14,822 nt of DNA from Candidatus Poribacteria bacterium (GTDB lineage Bacteria; Poribacteria; WGA-4E; GCA-2687025): contig NYZG01000311.1 of NCBI GenBank assembly GCA_002687025.1, positions 1 to 14,822 on the forward strand. The letters are read 5' to 3'. The translations under genes were made by a program, and so were the position numbers. The notes under the pieces were generated by a model. The model ran no database searches, was not told the DNA's origin, and worked only from the letters and a program-made list of their open reading frames with translations. Each line of letters opens with the position of its first letter. Position 1 is the stretch's first letter. This document shows positions 14,482-14,822 of the stretch, piece after piece.

Positions 14482-14519
14482 GCCCAACGAGACACTTTTA
14501 GGATAGTGTCTCGTTGGGC
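14482..14519. repeat. Hairpin repeat, copy 2 (perfect 14-bp stem)
   Basis: GCCCAACGAGACAC (14482-14495) and GTGTCTCGTTGGGC (14506-14519) are exact reverse complements around a 10-nt loop TTTTAGGATA. The loop and right arm match copy 1 at 8475-8508 in the same orientation. Possible origins are a palindromic mobile element (REP or PATE type) or two abutting transposon ends; no transposase is adjacent. Confidence 0.9.
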
Positions 14520-14822
14520 GAAACGTGGCACGCGGGCCATGCGAGTCCGTGGCGCGTCGTCGACACGGAACTCCGTCGGGTTCTGTCTCGTTCGGCCCCG
14601 AGACCGAATGGACCGCCGCGAAGTCGAGGCGCGGGCCCGGGTCGCGCGGCCCTCCACGCGTCGCCGCCGGGTGGGTCGCGGCCTGTCGCGATACGTCCGC
14701 CTGCGGGCGCCGTGCGTGGAGCGCCGCGAATCACGCGCGATCGGGTATCGGCGCCCAATCGCACGCCTCCGTCGTGTCACGTGACGCCCATTTCTTCCAC
14801 AGCGACGAGTCGGTGAGCATCC
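14520..14822. other. Very GC-rich end region without recognisable gene
   Basis: From the hairpin to the window end the sequence is richer in CG than the genes before it, and every open frame gives Arg/Pro-rich, unnatural protein. It contains another GTCTCG...CGAGAC inverted pair (about 14586-14605) and CTCCACGC/GCGTGGAG arms about 60 bp apart. It may be the inside of a foreign element whose edge is the hairpin, or structured RNA. Confidence 0.35.

Noticed and set aside
14421..14784. Overlapping ORFs on both strands at the window end
   Set aside because: The products are almost pure Arg/Pro/Thr/Ala, as expected from GC-rich non-coding DNA.

Overview
The window is a GC-rich bacterial chromosome segment with short operons, genes on both strands and long non-coding stretches. 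It carries no rRNA, tRNA or CRISPR that I could find. A secreted LamG-fold protein, a xylose-isomerase-like TIM barrel and an ECF-type sigma factor with a C-terminal membrane and sensor extension are typical of uncultured Poribacteria, Latescibacteria or Planctomycetes-like lineages. That assignment is inference from gene content only.

Layout. Positions 1-4686 hold ordinary genes: a sugar isomerase/epimerase-type TIM barrel (+), a metallophosphoesterase (+), a CorA magnesium channel (+) and a secreted LamG protein (-). Positions 4687-5815 have no convincing gene. At 5816-6276 lies a frameshifted small membrane/coiled-coil protein, followed by an unrecognised histidine-rich protein (-, 6182-7069) and DNA-3-methyladenine glycosylase I (+, 7543-8157).

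The accessory-looking part runs from about 8475 to 14519 and is bracketed by two related hairpin repeats about 6 kb apart. Inside are: (i) an uninterrupted frame joining an ECF-like sigma factor to a full-length SAICAR synthetase (PurC), with a good internal ribosome binding site for PurC alone; (ii) a GNAT acetyltransferase whose N-terminus has been replaced by the start of an IS256/Mutator-family transposase, with the IS end and a transposase amber codon still visible; (iii) a second ECF-like sigma factor continuing into one transmembrane helix and a C-terminal NTF2/SnoaL-like domain; (iv) a 46-residue lipoprotein gene facing it head to head; (v) an APH/choline-kinase-like phosphotransferase.

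The best candidate for a new system is the divergent pair of membrane-tethered sigma factor (11838-13130) and tiny lipoprotein (13253-13393), with an ECF-promoter-like sequence between them. The working model is an envelope sensor in which the sigma factor carries its own periplasmic sensing domain instead of a separate anti-sigma factor. The model is inference; the domain order and the small gene are read from the sequence.
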